DNA of 64,000 nucleotides from Hydrogenophaga sp. Root209 (GCF_001428625.1 NZ_LMIE01000012.1:197182-261181); one strand, 5' to 3'. Counted from the stretch's first letter, positions 42,601 to 50,854 are shown. Made by a program: numbers and translations. Notes: generated from the letters alone by a model not told the origin.

Positions 42601-44179
42601 TGGTGGCGCCTGCATGGATGGTGAGGTCGCCGTTGCTGCCGATCAGACCCGCCCGGGCGGCCTGCGCATCGTTGACGAGCTCGCCCGTGTTCAGCGTGAG
42701 GTTGGCCTGCGAGGCGATGCGCCCGGCCGTGTTGTCCAGCCTGGCGCCCTGGGTGTCGATGGTGCTGCTGCCCACGGCTTGCAGGCGGCCGCGCACATTG
42801 GCCAGCGTGCCCTGGGTGGTCAGATCCAGTGTGCCCGCGCTGAGGATTTCGCCATCGGTGTTGTTGGTCTGGCCCACGGTGGCCAGCAGTGCCCCAACGG
42901 AGCCGATGGAGCCGGCGGTGTTGTGCAGGTCGCCCGTGGTGAGCGTGAGCGCACCGCCGGCATGGATCAATCCCCTGTCGTTGTTCAGCGCGGCGCTGGT
43001 GACCGTGGCACTCTGGCTGGCGGCCAGCGTGCCTGTTGTGTTGTCCAGCGCGCCGCCTGCGCTCACGGTGAGCGTGCCGCTGGCGGCGATTTCGGCTTGA
43101 GCGGTGTTGGAGACGGTGGTGCCGGCGGCGATGCTGGCATGGCCCTGGCTGCTGATGAGGGCACTTGCAGGAGAACCATCGCCCGTGTTGCTGATGGCGC
43201 CCAGGGTCTGGATGGACAGGTCGCCTTTGGCCTGGACCTTGCCGGTGTTCACGAGCGATCCATCGGTCTTGAGCACCCAGGTGCCTTCGTGGGCGATCAG
43301 CGATCCCCGGTTGTTCACGCCCAGGCCCGCCTCGGTGCCGACCAGGTGAATCTTGCCGGCGTACATGCCGCCCAGCGCGCCCACGTCGAGCATGAAGATG
43401 GGCGCCGCACCTGTTCCTGCGATGGCGGCGGCCTGTGCGTCAGCGCCAGTGGCCAGCGCGGTGACTTGGTTGTGGCCCGTGACAACCGTGAGGTCCTTGG
43501 CCCACACACCGGCATTGACCTGCATGGCCCGCGTGAGAATCGTGGTGTAGTCGGCGGTGCTGGCGTCCAGACCCAGGCCTTCGATGTGGACCGTGCCGCC
43601 CTGCACGCGGAAGGCGTCGAGGTGGCCGCTGTTCATCACGGCAGTGCCTGTGGTCAGCGTCACGCCCGAGGCGTTGATGAACCCGCCGCCGTTGACCTGG
43701 ATGCCCGCCGGGTTGGCGACCAAGACACCCATTCCAGGGTGGCCAGCTCCACCGATTCCTTGGTCTTCCAAGGCGATGTGACCACCGAGCTGCGTGCTCG
43801 CGTTGGTGCGGCTGTTGTTGAGGATGGCCCCGAAGGACTGAACGTCGAAGCGGCTGTAGGTGTTTCGTGAAACGCCTGCGGCGGAGGGTGTCTGGATGTT
43901 GACCTGCGGCAAGCCGTTGGCGGTCTGCAGGATGGTGGGGCGCTGGTTGCTCGGGGCGCTCGGGTCGGCGACGATCTGTGGGTACGCGGGGGAGCACAGC
44001 AACAGAACCGCCAAAGCCGTCAGCGAACGCGCGATGGCGGCATCTGCAAACGGCGACCTGGTGGAGCCGGACGCGGCCTCGCCCGCAGCAGCCCCGCCGT
44101 GGGCACCGGCCGTTTCCGCCGCCACCATGCGATGGCCCCGTGCGGCGTTGAAGATGATGCGGTGACGGTTCTTGTTCAT
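39656..44179 (-). CDS. CdiA/FhaB-type TpsA exoprotein, short and lacking a toxin tip
   Basis: A 1507-residue surface exoprotein. It opens with an extended signal peptide region (MNKNRHRIIFNAARGHRMVA), then a hydrophobic core (about 52-67) and the TPS secretion domain with NPAGIQVNGGGFINA at 156-170. Haemagglutinin repeats (LNNTGTL-type) follow to about residue 800. An NNYL motif at 1445-1448 and Cys-containing linker mark the usual entry to the variable toxin tip, but the protein stops about 60 residues later, at EYRQG, with no toxin domain. CdiA proteins are usually 2000-5000 residues. The start is the ATG at 44179; earlier open frame overlaps tpsB. Confidence 0.88.
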   Translation of the reverse strand: MNKNRHRIIFNAARGHRMVAAETAGAHGGAAAGEAASGSTRSPFADAAIARSLTALAVLLLCSPAYPQIVADPSAPSNQRPTILQTANGLPQVNIQTPSAAGVSRNTYSRFDVQSFGAILNNSRTNASTQLGGHIALEDQGIGGAGHPGMGVLVANPAGIQVNGGGFINASGVTLTTGTAVMNSGHLDAFRVQGGTVHIEGLGLDASTADYTTILTRAMQVNAGVWAKDLTVVTGHNQVTALATGADAQAAAIAGTGAAPIFMLDVGALGGMYAGKIHLVGTEAGLGVNNRGSLIAHEGTWVLKTDGSLVNTGKVQAKGDLSIQTLGAISNTGDGSPASALISSQGHASIAAGTTVSNTAQAEIAASGTLTVSAGGALDNTTGTLAASQSATVTSAALNNDRGLIHAGGALTLTTGDLHNTAGSIGSVGALLATVGQTNNTDGEILSAGTLDLTTQGTLANVRGRLQAVGSSTIDTQGARLDNTAGRIASQANLTLNTGELVNDAQAARAGLIGSNGDLTIHAGATTNGADGATQSNIWSAQSANISATSFTNAGVLSGSNISLDTTADITNAIGASMEASGDLRITTTALLSNAGQLIANQSLTLTARDIGNTGTLEATHQTLEATDSFTNAAGASITASDSIAIGAHTFNNRGLVNANETSGPAAPSLVHIQATTLNNTGAGAIFGDKIAMAATTLNNRPEAGGTTAPVIAARQQIDLGVQTLNNEDGALIYSGGDMAIAGSLDAALAAAGQAQTINNLSADIEAVDDLRIATQTLTNERRNVSVSQVKVSEQTAELGMPSWWVNGHNRFFDTPIETTSNYTPHQFYLVNPASILSDTQLVTPDGTVVRRIEVTLDPTDSIYHAAAGGYAANYGVRERVTVGSPTTVVLYARVRQDGVANPDQVAGTVDPFAGYTTSVTSWQRDTLSYSGAYGRCTTNCTMLVVEPGYNDPQSTIVRATHRNLNGTHEGIELTRTARQSVFEDRLNPGAGAPASIRSGANMRLEITSALTNRYADIQAGAVLDMQAAGAAVVNVGQTLKRTHRFLNTTHTWQLGSYDWTNPDINEVIGQVGGTLSGAQQLSITAQSLSNTDLARSTGLPTSGLGFLGVSLPSATAPFTVPNNALFQPASPGSNYLIESDPRFTDYRQWLGSDYMFAALGSDPNALQKRLGDGFYEQKLVREQVGQLTGRRFLEGHASDEAQFQALMDAGIAYAQAHQLVPGVALSAEQMALLTTDLVWLVEREVVLPDGSKTKALVPQVYVRQVPQGDFEASGALLAGNSVSLQIAEDLVNAGGRIEGGVVVAQAGRDLSNIGGLMQARSELLASAGRNVTISSPTHTTSFSGQYVNQSRTELAGVGTMRVGNTNGAKLGIEAGGNVDPAKAMVAAMLNEQMLPVLEEYLNSQGITATDPKTKAEFKALMEAGSALLGAAFDAAHIAHTATVNNYLKHTDVQKLEEKLKACGDNTACRDQAFDEAYRTSLANDIELLNCQSTNSCDVLKAEYRQG

Positions 44180-44193
44180 GGGAATCCCTGGCG

Positions 44194-45984
44194 TCAGAAA
44201 GAAGCAGAAAGACTGAAGCCCGCCGTGACAGTGGCGGCGCGGAAAGAGATGGGCTGGCTGATGGGCTTGCCGATGAAGACGTCGTAGCTCATGCGCTGGA
44301 GATGGCCGCGCACACCCAGCACCGCGCCGGCCAGGCTGCGCCCCACCAGAAACTGGGCTGAGGGGCCACTCACCGAGCCGCAGTCCACACCCAGGTAGGC
44401 TTCCAGGCCCCATTCGCCCACGTCCCCACCCAAGGTCCAGCCCAGGTCGTTGCGCAGCGTCCAACCCCGCTCGGCTGACAGGCTGGACTCACCATCAAAG
44501 CCCCGCACCGTGTAGCGCCCGCCGATGGCGAAGCGGTCTTGTGGTGTGAGCGGCGTGCCGTTGCGCTGAACCCTCAACGTGCCGCCATAACGCAGCTTCT
44601 GGCTGGCCAGCGCGAACGGCGCGCTGAAGCTCACATCGAGCGTGGTGATGCGCATGCGCGAGGTGCCTTCGTCAAAGGCCTCCTCGGGTGCTGTGATCGC
44701 ACCGAATGCGCCGGTGCCGCGCTTGTGCGTCAGGTTCACATCCAGCGTGGCCCTGCCGATGAATTCCCTGTGGCCCAGGCCCAGCTCCCAGCCACCGGTG
44801 GCACGGCGCTGGGTGTGCACCTCGGTGTCGTCAATGAAGTTCTTCGAGTGGCGCAACCAGCCCTTGAGGCTGGCGGTGGTCTTGCGACTGGCATCGCGGT
44901 AGACGAGCCGGGAGAGCTTCAGGTCAGCGCTGTCGTTCTGGCCGCTGTACACATAGTCCTGGCTCAGCCCGGCCACGCTCTGGTGGTAGCGGCTGGCGGA
45001 TTGGGTGAAGCCCAGCAGCCAGTAGTCCCACGGAAGGGAATAGTGGACCGTGTGTCCTTGTGTACCGCGATCGCCTGCGTTGCCGCCTCCCAGGTCCCGG
45101 TTCACGGTGACGTAGAACAGGTCGTTGAGCGTCCACCAGTGGTCGTAGCTGAGGGTGGCGCTGCCCTGGTACCTGCCGGTGGCCTTGGAGCCACCGTCGT
45201 CGAGCGTGACATTCAGGCGCAAGGGCAGCGACTGGCGCCAGGAGATGACCAGGTCGCTGTGGTCGGGCACGTCGGCGGGTTCGATCTGGATATCGGCCTC
45301 GGCCGTGGGCACGCGCTTGAAGTTCTCCAGTGCTTGTTCCACATCACGCAGGTTCAGGATGTCGCCAGGGCCGGCAGGCACCGCGTTCAACGCATGGGCG
45401 CGGGCATCGGGTTGCTTGAAGCGGATGGCCCGGATGCGTCCTGGCACCAGGGTCAGGGTCAGGCGCCCACTGGAGAGGTTCTGCGCCTCGAGCACGATGC
45501 GCGAGGTCACAAACCCGCGTGTTATCAAGGCTTGCTGCGCGCGTTCAGCGGCGACATTGACGCCGCCCACCCCCAGGCAGCGGCCGATGGCTGGATCGGG
45601 GCCCGTCATCAGCGGCTCCAAGACCCATTGAAAGGATTCACTCGAATCACCAGCCAGCCCGACTTCACGGATCGGCAGGCACGGCGATTCAAGCTCGGGC
45701 CAGGGCTTGAGTTGCTCGGGTGTGCGTGGGGTCGGCGCTGGGGGTGCAGGCTGGAGAAGGCCGCGTTGGGCGTCTTCGCGCTCTCGCTGCAAACGCTCCT
45801 GTTGTTCGCCTTGCTGGCGGACGTCGGGTGGCGGGGTCGTTGGCGCCTGCGCGTGCACCTTGCCCGCCGCCACAAAACAGGGCAGCGCGAACAAGCACCA
45901 ACGGTACGCCACGGCGCACCTGGCCACAGCCACAAAAATGCCACGCGCGGCGCTCAACGCCACCCGGTGGTGGTTGCGGTTCAT
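44194..45984 (-). CDS. Two-partner secretion transporter (TpsB; ShlB/FhaC/CdiB family)
   Basis: A 596-residue outer membrane transporter that exports the TpsA protein encoded 14 bases downstream. After the leader (cut about residue 46, VHA) come a Gln/Arg-rich plug linker, two POTRA domains (about 95-255) and a 16-strand barrel. The conserved VRGF motif (RYTVRGFDGES) lies near residue 495, and the protein ends in Phe (SFSLSASF). The first 15 residues resemble the extended signal of its partner (nine of 15 identical), which is unusual for a TpsB. The ribosome-binding site is AGGGAG. Confidence 0.93.
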   Translation of the reverse strand: MNRNHHRVALSAARGIFVAVARCAVAYRWCLFALPCFVAAGKVHAQAPTTPPPDVRQQGEQQERLQREREDAQRGLLQPAPPAPTPRTPEQLKPWPELESPCLPIREVGLAGDSSESFQWVLEPLMTGPDPAIGRCLGVGGVNVAAERAQQALITRGFVTSRIVLEAQNLSSGRLTLTLVPGRIRAIRFKQPDARAHALNAVPAGPGDILNLRDVEQALENFKRVPTAEADIQIEPADVPDHSDLVISWRQSLPLRLNVTLDDGGSKATGRYQGSATLSYDHWWTLNDLFYVTVNRDLGGGNAGDRGTQGHTVHYSLPWDYWLLGFTQSASRYHQSVAGLSQDYVYSGQNDSADLKLSRLVYRDASRKTTASLKGWLRHSKNFIDDTEVHTQRRATGGWELGLGHREFIGRATLDVNLTHKRGTGAFGAITAPEEAFDEGTSRMRITTLDVSFSAPFALASQKLRYGGTLRVQRNGTPLTPQDRFAIGGRYTVRGFDGESSLSAERGWTLRNDLGWTLGGDVGEWGLEAYLGVDCGSVSGPSAQFLVGRSLAGAVLGVRGHLQRMSYDVFIGKPISQPISFRAATVTAGFSLSASF

Positions 45985-46141
45985 ACGAGAACTCCCTGTT
46001 CTTTTCTTTTGGTTTTGTCTATAGCCAGTCGCTCAGGCACTGGCGAACGTGATCACATCAAGAGAGGGGTGGGATTGCAATAACCCGCCGGTACTAAACG
46101 CGCAGGGCGAGTGCCAACTCCGTCACGAAAATTACGGACAC
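45985..46141. other. Upstream region of the tpsB-cdiA operon
   Basis: No gene is seen. The tract holds a purine-rich leader with AGGGAG before tpsB, a GTGATCAC palindrome (46049-46056) and a GCCAGT/ACTGGC inverted repeat (46024-46044). Any of these could be promoter elements; none is well enough matched to name. Confidence 0.4.
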
Positions 46142-46312
46142 CATGAGCAGGTGCGGGCGCCGGCGGCCCTGTCGGCGCGCGGTGTACGCGCCGGTGACCG
46201 CGTCGCCCTGCTCGCCCCCAACCACGACCTGCTGGTGCGCGCGATCTTTGCCTGCTGGTGGATCGGTGCCACGGCCTGCCCGCTCAGCGAGCGCCGCGGA
46301 CAGTCACTGCAA
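46142..46312 (+). pseudogene. Remnant of an AMP-dependent acyl-CoA synthetase/ligase
   Basis: About 50 codons read LSARGVRAGDRVALLAPNHD followed by LLVRAIFACWWIGATACPLS. This is the N-terminal region of class I adenylate-forming enzymes, where GVxPGDRVAxLxPN and FACWxxGAxxxPL are typical. No start, no catalytic motifs and no continuation are present. It is best read as a gene fragment left by a deletion at the edge of the CDI region. Confidence 0.65.
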
Positions 46313-46546
46313 GGGCACGGAAGTCGATTCGAACGATCCTCCACCATGGACAACCTCGCATCACCTTTCATCCACACCGGAAGAGAGGGTGATCCAGTGA
46401 GCCCCAGCCACAGCGCCATCAACACCATGGACAGCGATGGTGGACGGTGACCGCTCATCGCGGCGCGTCTGCGCGCCTGTCGAAACCGCGTGGGCCCGTT
46501 CGTCGTCAGTGGGTCAGTCTCTCTTTCATCCCTTTCAGGAGATCCC
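46313..46546. other. Non-coding stretch before the VOC gene
   Basis: Nothing convincing is seen here apart from the VOC ribosome-binding site (GGAG at 46538-46541). A short minus-strand frame with a hydrophobic segment (start at 46458) has no family resemblance or ribosome-binding site. Confidence 0.4.
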
Positions 46547-46978
46547 ATGTCGATTCAACTCTGTGCCTACATGTCCTACGACGGCGACTGCGCCGACGCC
46601 ATGAAGTTCTACGCCCAGGTGCTGGGCGCCAAACTTGAAGCGCTGATCACCTACGGCGACATGCCCGGCGAAATGCCGGTGCCGGCCGAGCATGCCAACC
46701 GCGTCATGCACGCCTACCTGGTCCACTCCGATTTCGCGCTCATGGCTGGCGACGCGCCGCCCGGCGTGCCCTTCGCCGGCATCCAGGGCTGCATGCTGGC
46801 CATCACCTACCCCGCGGTCGCTGAAGCCACGCGCGTCTTCAACGCCCTGGCCGACGGCGGCAAGGTGACCATGCCGCTGGCCGAGACGTTCTGGGCCGAC
46901 ACCTTCGGCATGGTGACCGACCGCTTCGGCACGCCCTGGGGCGTCAACGGCGGACCCCGGGAGATGGCTCAGAAGTAG
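46547..46978 (+). CDS. VOC family protein (PhnB-like)
   Basis: A 143-residue single-domain protein of the vicinal-oxygen-chelate fold, PhnB/glyoxalase-like group: YMSYDGDCADAMKFYAQVLG at the start and the block FADMF-like FWADTFGMVTDRFGTPWGVN at the end. PhnB-type proteins are small dimers, and their reaction is generally unknown. The start ATG has GGAG five bases upstream. It stands alone between the CDI region and a convergent DUF883-like gene. Confidence 0.9.
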   Translation: MSIQLCAYMSYDGDCADAMKFYAQVLGAKLEALITYGDMPGEMPVPAEHANRVMHAYLVHSDFALMAGDAPPGVPFAGIQGCMLAITYPAVAEATRVFNALADGGKVTMPLAETFWADTFGMVTDRFGTPWGVNGGPREMAQK

Positions 46979-46992
46979 CCCACGCTACCGCG

Positions 46993-47346
46993 TCACCGGT
47001 GCGTGATGCGCGCCAGAAAAACACCCACGACCACGCCCGCCAACACGGCGGTCAACGGATTGGCCCGTGTGTGCGCGCGCACGCTGTCGGCCGCATGCCG
47101 ACCTGCATCACGCAACTGCCGCGCCCGCCTCTGTCGGCTGGAATGGGCATCGGACCCGCCATGCCTGGCCAACGGGTCTGCCTCGTCGGTCATGCGCTCG
47201 ACCCGGTCGTTGGCTTCTTGCAGCAGGTGTTTGGTGATCTCGGTGCCGTGCTCGGCCATGCCCGTGTGGCCCGGCTCGCGCACGACTTCGGTGCTGGGGA
47301 TGCCGGTGTAAGGGAAAGCGTTGTCGGTGTCGGTGTTGCTGGACAT
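46993..47346 (-). CDS. DUF883/YqjD-like membrane-anchored protein
   Basis: A 117-residue protein with a polar, helical body and a C-terminal hydrophobic tail: RANPLTAVLAGVVVGVFLAR, ending ITHR. This tail pattern (positively charged, small-residue zipper, ending in Arg) is the DUF883/ElaB/YqjD layout, a family of tail-anchored proteins that bind ribosomes in stationary phase. The body is less typical, so the family link is tentative. The start is the ATG at 47346; a start 14 codons earlier lacks support. Confidence 0.65.
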   Translation of the reverse strand: MSSNTDTDNAFPYTGIPSTEVVREPGHTGMAEHGTEITKHLLQEANDRVERMTDEADPLARHGGSDAHSSRQRRARQLRDAGRHAADSVRAHTRANPLTAVLAGVVVGVFLARITHR

Positions 47347-47469
47347 GTGCGTCTCCAACAGGCCCGCCAAGTGAGGCCCGTAACGCAACGGTAGGGACGG
47401 CCGGGGGTGGGGTCTGTTCGGTGCCGCACGGCGCCGAACACTTCGGCCAGGGTGCCGCCCTGCCTTCGC

Positions 47470-47913
47470 TCAGAGCTGCCCTTCGGTCAGCGTGTCGAGC
47501 TGGAAACGCCCGCTGCGGTCCCACAGCCACGTGTCGACATACTGGACCCGCCCGAAGCCGGGTGGCGACGGGAATGGCGCGGCCTGGCGCACGAGGCGCT
47601 CGATCTCGGCCATGACCTCCGGCGCATGGCTCGGCCCCCGCAGCCAGCGCGTGGAGCCCACCCGCCCGCCCTGGCTCACCTCGACCTCAAGCACGCCAAT
47701 GGCGTAGAGCATGGCGGGCAGTTGCCCTCGGTAGATGCGGTCCGGGTACTTGCGGTAGAGGTGGGTCGCGGCCTCGCGGCGGTAGGCTGCGCTTGCGGGC
47801 GCCTGGCCGGGCAGCGGCGAGCGGGTACCGCAGCCAGCCACCAAGGCGGCAACGCCGCTGGCAGCGGCCAGCGCCATGAACTGGCGCCTTTCTTCCTGGG
47901 GGGTTTTGAGCAT
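47470..47913 (-). CDS. Tat-signal lipoprotein with TonB-C-like domain
   Basis: A 147-residue protein. The N-terminus MLKTPQEERRQFMALAAASG has a twin-arginine motif (RRQFM), followed by a lipobox (LVAGC), so it is probably exported folded or lipidated. The mature part (YAIGVLEVEVSQGGRVGSTR, RQAAPFPSPPGFGRVQYVDT) resembles the TonB C-terminal domain fold. It is too short and lacks the Pro-rich spacer of a real TonB. It lies 73 bases after fbpB, on the same strand, but a link to iron uptake is only suggested by position. An in-frame alternative start exists at 47982. Confidence 0.65.
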   Translation of the reverse strand: MLKTPQEERRQFMALAAASGVAALVAGCGTRSPLPGQAPASAAYRREAATHLYRKYPDRIYRGQLPAMLYAIGVLEVEVSQGGRVGSTRWLRGPSHAPEVMAEIERLVRQAAPFPSPPGFGRVQYVDTWLWDRSGRFQLDTLTEGQL

Positions 47914-47986
47914 GAGTGCCGTGAGTGGATTGAAAAATTCATTAGAGCAGCGCACCCCCACCGGCACAACAGGCCGCAACACCCGC

Positions 47987-49594
47987 TTACCGCTGTCGCA
48001 GCGTCCGGCTCAGCAGGATCACCGGCACCAGCCCCACCAGCACCAACGTCAAGGCGGGCAACGCCGCCTCACCCAGGCGCTCGTCGCGCGCCAGCTGGTA
48101 GGTCACCACCGCCAGGGTGTCGCTGTTGAACGGCCGCAGCACCAGGGTGGCGGGCAGCTCCTTCATCACGTCCACGAACACCAGCAGCGCGGCGGCGGCG
48201 GTGGAGCGTTTGAGCAGCGGCCAGTGCACGCGCGCGGCCAGGCCCAGGCCGGTGGTGCCGAGCATGCGGGCCGAATCGTCCAGGCTGCCGGGGATGCGGG
48301 CATAACCGCTTTGCACCGACTGCAGGGCCACGGCGGTGAAGCGCACCATGTAGGCCCACACGATGCCCAGCGCCGTGGCGGTGACGAAGTAGCCCACGCT
48401 GGTGTCGGGCTTGACCGCCTGCAGCCAGCCCACCGGCAGCAGCAGGCCCACCACGATCACGGCGCCGGGCACGGCGTAGCCCAGGCTGGCCAGTTGCACC
48501 ACGCCGCGCGTGACCTTGCCGGGCCGGGCCCGCAGGGCGAACGCGAGCGCCAGCGCGATGGCCGTGGCCAGGGAGGCCGACAGTCCGGCGAGCCACACGC
48601 TGTTGCGCGACCACTGCACAAACGACGTCCAGGGCAACTCGTCCCAGCCACCGATGAGCGGGCGCAGCATGAACAGCACCGGCAGCACGAAGCCGAAGGC
48701 GATGGGCAGGGCACACAGCGCGATGGCGAGGCCGGCGCGGGCACCGCGGAGTTGGCTGGGCTGGGCTTCGTTGCTGCCGGCGCGCTGGCCGCGCAGGGTG
48801 GAAAAGCGCATGCGGTGCTGCGCGCGGTGCTCCAGCCACAGCAGCAGCGCCACCACGGCCAGCAGCATGGTGGCGAGCTGCGCGGCGGCCAGGCGGTTGT
48901 CCATGGCCAGCCAGGCCTTGTAGATGCCGGCGGTGAAGGTCTGCACGCCGAAGTAGCTCACCACGCCGAAATCGGCCAGCGTTTCCATGAGCGCCAGCGC
49001 CACGCCCGCGGCCACGGCCGGGCGCGCCAGCGGCAGCGCCACCTCGCGGATTCGCCGGCCCAGCGGCGCGCCCAGCAGGCGCGCGGCTTCCATCAGCTGC
49101 GAGGCGCGCTCGGCCAGCGCGGTGCGGGCCAGCAGGTACACATAGGGATAGAGCGAAAACGTGAACACCCAGACCGCGCCGGGCGTGTTGCGGATCTCGG
49201 GGAACACACGGCCACTGAGGCCGAAGCTCTCACGCATCCACACCTGCAGCGGGCCGCTGAACTGCAGGAAATCGGTGTAGGCGTAGGCCACCACATAGGC
49301 CGGCATGGCCAGGGGCAGCAGCAGCGCCCATTCAAAGAAGCGCCGACCGGGGAATTCGAACAAGGTCACGGCGCTGGCGGTGAGCATGCCCACCACCGCC
49401 ACGCCCACCGCCACTGACACGCACAGCGCCACGGTGGTGAGCGCGTACTCGGGCAGCACGGTCTGCGCCATCTGGCCCAGCACGTCGCGTGCCGCGGCGT
49501 CGAACTGGAACCACGAGCCGCCGAGCGAAAGCACGGGCAACGTGAGCACGCACGCGAGCAGGATCAACGGGGCGAGGGCCAACCAACGCAGCAT
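47987..49594 (-). CDS. fbpB: Iron(III) ABC transporter permease (FbpB-like)
   Basis: A 535-residue permease with about twelve helices in two halves. Each half has the binding-protein-dependent permease loop: VALPLARPAVAAGVALALME in the first and VHWPLLKRSTAAAALLVFVD in the second. This fused layout is typical of FbpB/SfuB-type ferric-iron permeases. The cognate ATPase gene fbpC is divergent, across a control region with an FNR-type box and a Fur-like half-site. The ATG at 49594 is preferred; an upstream GTG (49645) would add 17 residues. No periplasmic iron-binding protein gene (fbpA) is in the window. Confidence 0.9.
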   Translation of the reverse strand: MLRWLALAPLILLACVLTLPVLSLGGSWFQFDAAARDVLGQMAQTVLPEYALTTVALCVSVAVGVAVVGMLTASAVTLFEFPGRRFFEWALLLPLAMPAYVVAYAYTDFLQFSGPLQVWMRESFGLSGRVFPEIRNTPGAVWVFTFSLYPYVYLLARTALAERASQLMEAARLLGAPLGRRIREVALPLARPAVAAGVALALMETLADFGVVSYFGVQTFTAGIYKAWLAMDNRLAAAQLATMLLAVVALLLWLEHRAQHRMRFSTLRGQRAGSNEAQPSQLRGARAGLAIALCALPIAFGFVLPVLFMLRPLIGGWDELPWTSFVQWSRNSVWLAGLSASLATAIALALAFALRARPGKVTRGVVQLASLGYAVPGAVIVVGLLLPVGWLQAVKPDTSVGYFVTATALGIVWAYMVRFTAVALQSVQSGYARIPGSLDDSARMLGTTGLGLAARVHWPLLKRSTAAAALLVFVDVMKELPATLVLRPFNSDTLAVVTYQLARDERLGEAALPALTLVLVGLVPVILLSRTLRQR

Positions 49595-49674
49595 GAAGAG
49601 AGGGAGGTGGGGGAAGAGACAGAGGACCGAGCGGGATGATGGCACGCAAACCTGCCGCGTTCGGCGAGGGGCTT

Positions 49675-49717
49675 TTGATGCACATCAATGCAAATGAGAA
49701 TTGTAGTTATCTACAAT
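49675..49717. promoter_or_regulatory. Dyad-rich control region between fbpB and fbpC
   Basis: Three elements lie side by side. First, a perfect FNR/ANR consensus TTGAT-N4-ATCAA at 49675-49688. Second, AATGAGAAT at 49693-49701, equal to one half of a canonical Fur box. Third, a perfect seven-base inverted repeat ATTGTAG-TTAT-CTACAAT at 49700-49717, overlapping the Fur half-site. Combined oxygen and iron control is the natural reading; the third dyad has no assigned protein. Confidence 0.6.
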
Positions 49718-49738
49718 GACCCACCCACAAGAACCGCC

Positions 49739-50854
49739 ATGTTCCTCAACGTCTCCCAACTCAGCGTGCACTACCCCGGCCTGTCCCAGGCCGCGGTGGA
49801 CGGCGTCTCGCTCGGGCTGCGCGCTGGCGACATCGGTGTGCTGATCGGCCCTTCAGGCTGCGGCAAGACGACCTTGCTGCGCGCGGTGGCGGGCCTGGAG
49901 CGCGCCAGCGGCGGCAGCATCACGCTCGAAGGCGAGAAGGTCAGCGACGGCGCGCACCACATGCCGGCCGAGCAGCGCCGCATCGGCATGGTGTTCCAGG
50001 ACTACGCCCTCTTCCCCCACCTCGACGTGGGCAAGAACATCGCCTTCGGCATTGACCGCCTGCCGCGCGCCGAGCGCGACGCGCGGGTGGCCGAGGTGCT
50101 CAAGCTGGTGGGCCTGGACGGCATGCAGAAGCGCTTTCCGCACGAGCTCTCGGGCGGGCAGCAACAGCGTGTGGCGCTGGCCCGCGCTCTGGCACCGCGC
50201 CCGCGCCTGCTGCTGCTGGACGAACCCTTCTCCAACCTCGACGTGGACCTGCGCGAGCGACTGGCCCACGAGGTGCGCGGCATCCTCAAGGCCGCTGGCG
50301 CCACGGCGCTGTTCGTCACGCACGACCAGTTGGAGGCCTTTGCCATCGGCGACGTGATCGGCGTGATGCACGAAGGCCACCTGCACCAGTGGGAAGACGC
50401 CTATGCGCTCTACCACCGCCCGGCCACCCGCTTCGTGGCCGAGTTCATCGGGCACGGCGTGTTCGCGCCGGCGCAGATCCGCATGAACGGCAACGAGGTC
50501 TCGGTGCAGACGCCGCTGGGCGCGCTGCAGGATGTGGACGAATGCCCGCTGCCCACGGCTTATGCCTCGGGCCTGTGCGACGTGCTGCTGCGCGCCGACG
50601 ACATCGTGCACGACGACAACGCGCCGGTGAAGGCGCAGATCTTGCGCAAGGCGTTTCGCGGCTCGGAATTTCTCTACACGCTGCGCCTGGCCAGCGGCGA
50701 GGTGCTGATGACGCACGTGCCCTCGCACCACAACCACGCGGTGGGCGAGTGGATCGGCATCCGCGCCGAGGTGGACCACGTGGTCACCTTCGAGCGCGGA
50801 TCGGGTGCGTCGAGCCCGCCTGCGCCGGGCGTGGCGCGGGTGCCGTCGAACTGA
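49739..50854 (+). CDS. fbpC: Iron(III) ABC transporter ATP-binding protein (FbpC-like)
   Basis: A 371-residue ATPase that drives ferric-iron import with FbpB. Walker A is GPSGCGKTT (near residue 41), the signature is [15 protein letters not shown], and Walker B is [12 protein letters not shown]. The H-loop is in [12 protein letters not shown]-terminal regulatory (TOBE-like) domain of about 130 residues follows, as in FbpC. The ATG at 49739 starts [14 protein letters not shown]; an ATG at 49688 in the same frame would overlap the control region. The divergent gene is fbpB. Confidence 0.92.
   Translation: MFLNVSQLSVHYPGLSQAAVDGVSLGLRAGDIGVLIGPSGCGKTTLLRAVAGLERASGGSITLEGEKVSDGAHHMPAEQRRIGMVFQDYALFPHLDVGKNIAFGIDRLPRAERDARVAEVLKLVGLDGMQKRFPHELSGGQQQRVALARALAPRPRLLLLDEPFSNLDVDLRERLAHEVRGILKAAGATALFVTHDQLEAFAIGDVIGVMHEGHLHQWEDAYALYHRPATRFVAEFIGHGVFAPAQIRMNGNEVSVQTPLGALQDVDECPLPTAYASGLCDVLLRADDIVHDDNAPVKAQILRKAFRGSEFLYTLRLASGEVLMTHVPSHHNHAVGEWIGIRAEVDHVVTFERGSGASSPPAPGVARVPSN

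Noticed and set aside
34837-46546. Genomic island integrated at tRNA-Arg with an integrase
   Set aside because: No integrase gene and no repeat of the tRNA 3' end were found near the far border, so site-specific integration cannot be supported.
46132-46548. A 138-codon minus-strand frame with a hydrophobic segment in the non-coding stretch
   Set aside because: No ribosome-binding site, no family resemblance, and part of it lies opposite the acyl-CoA ligase remnant.
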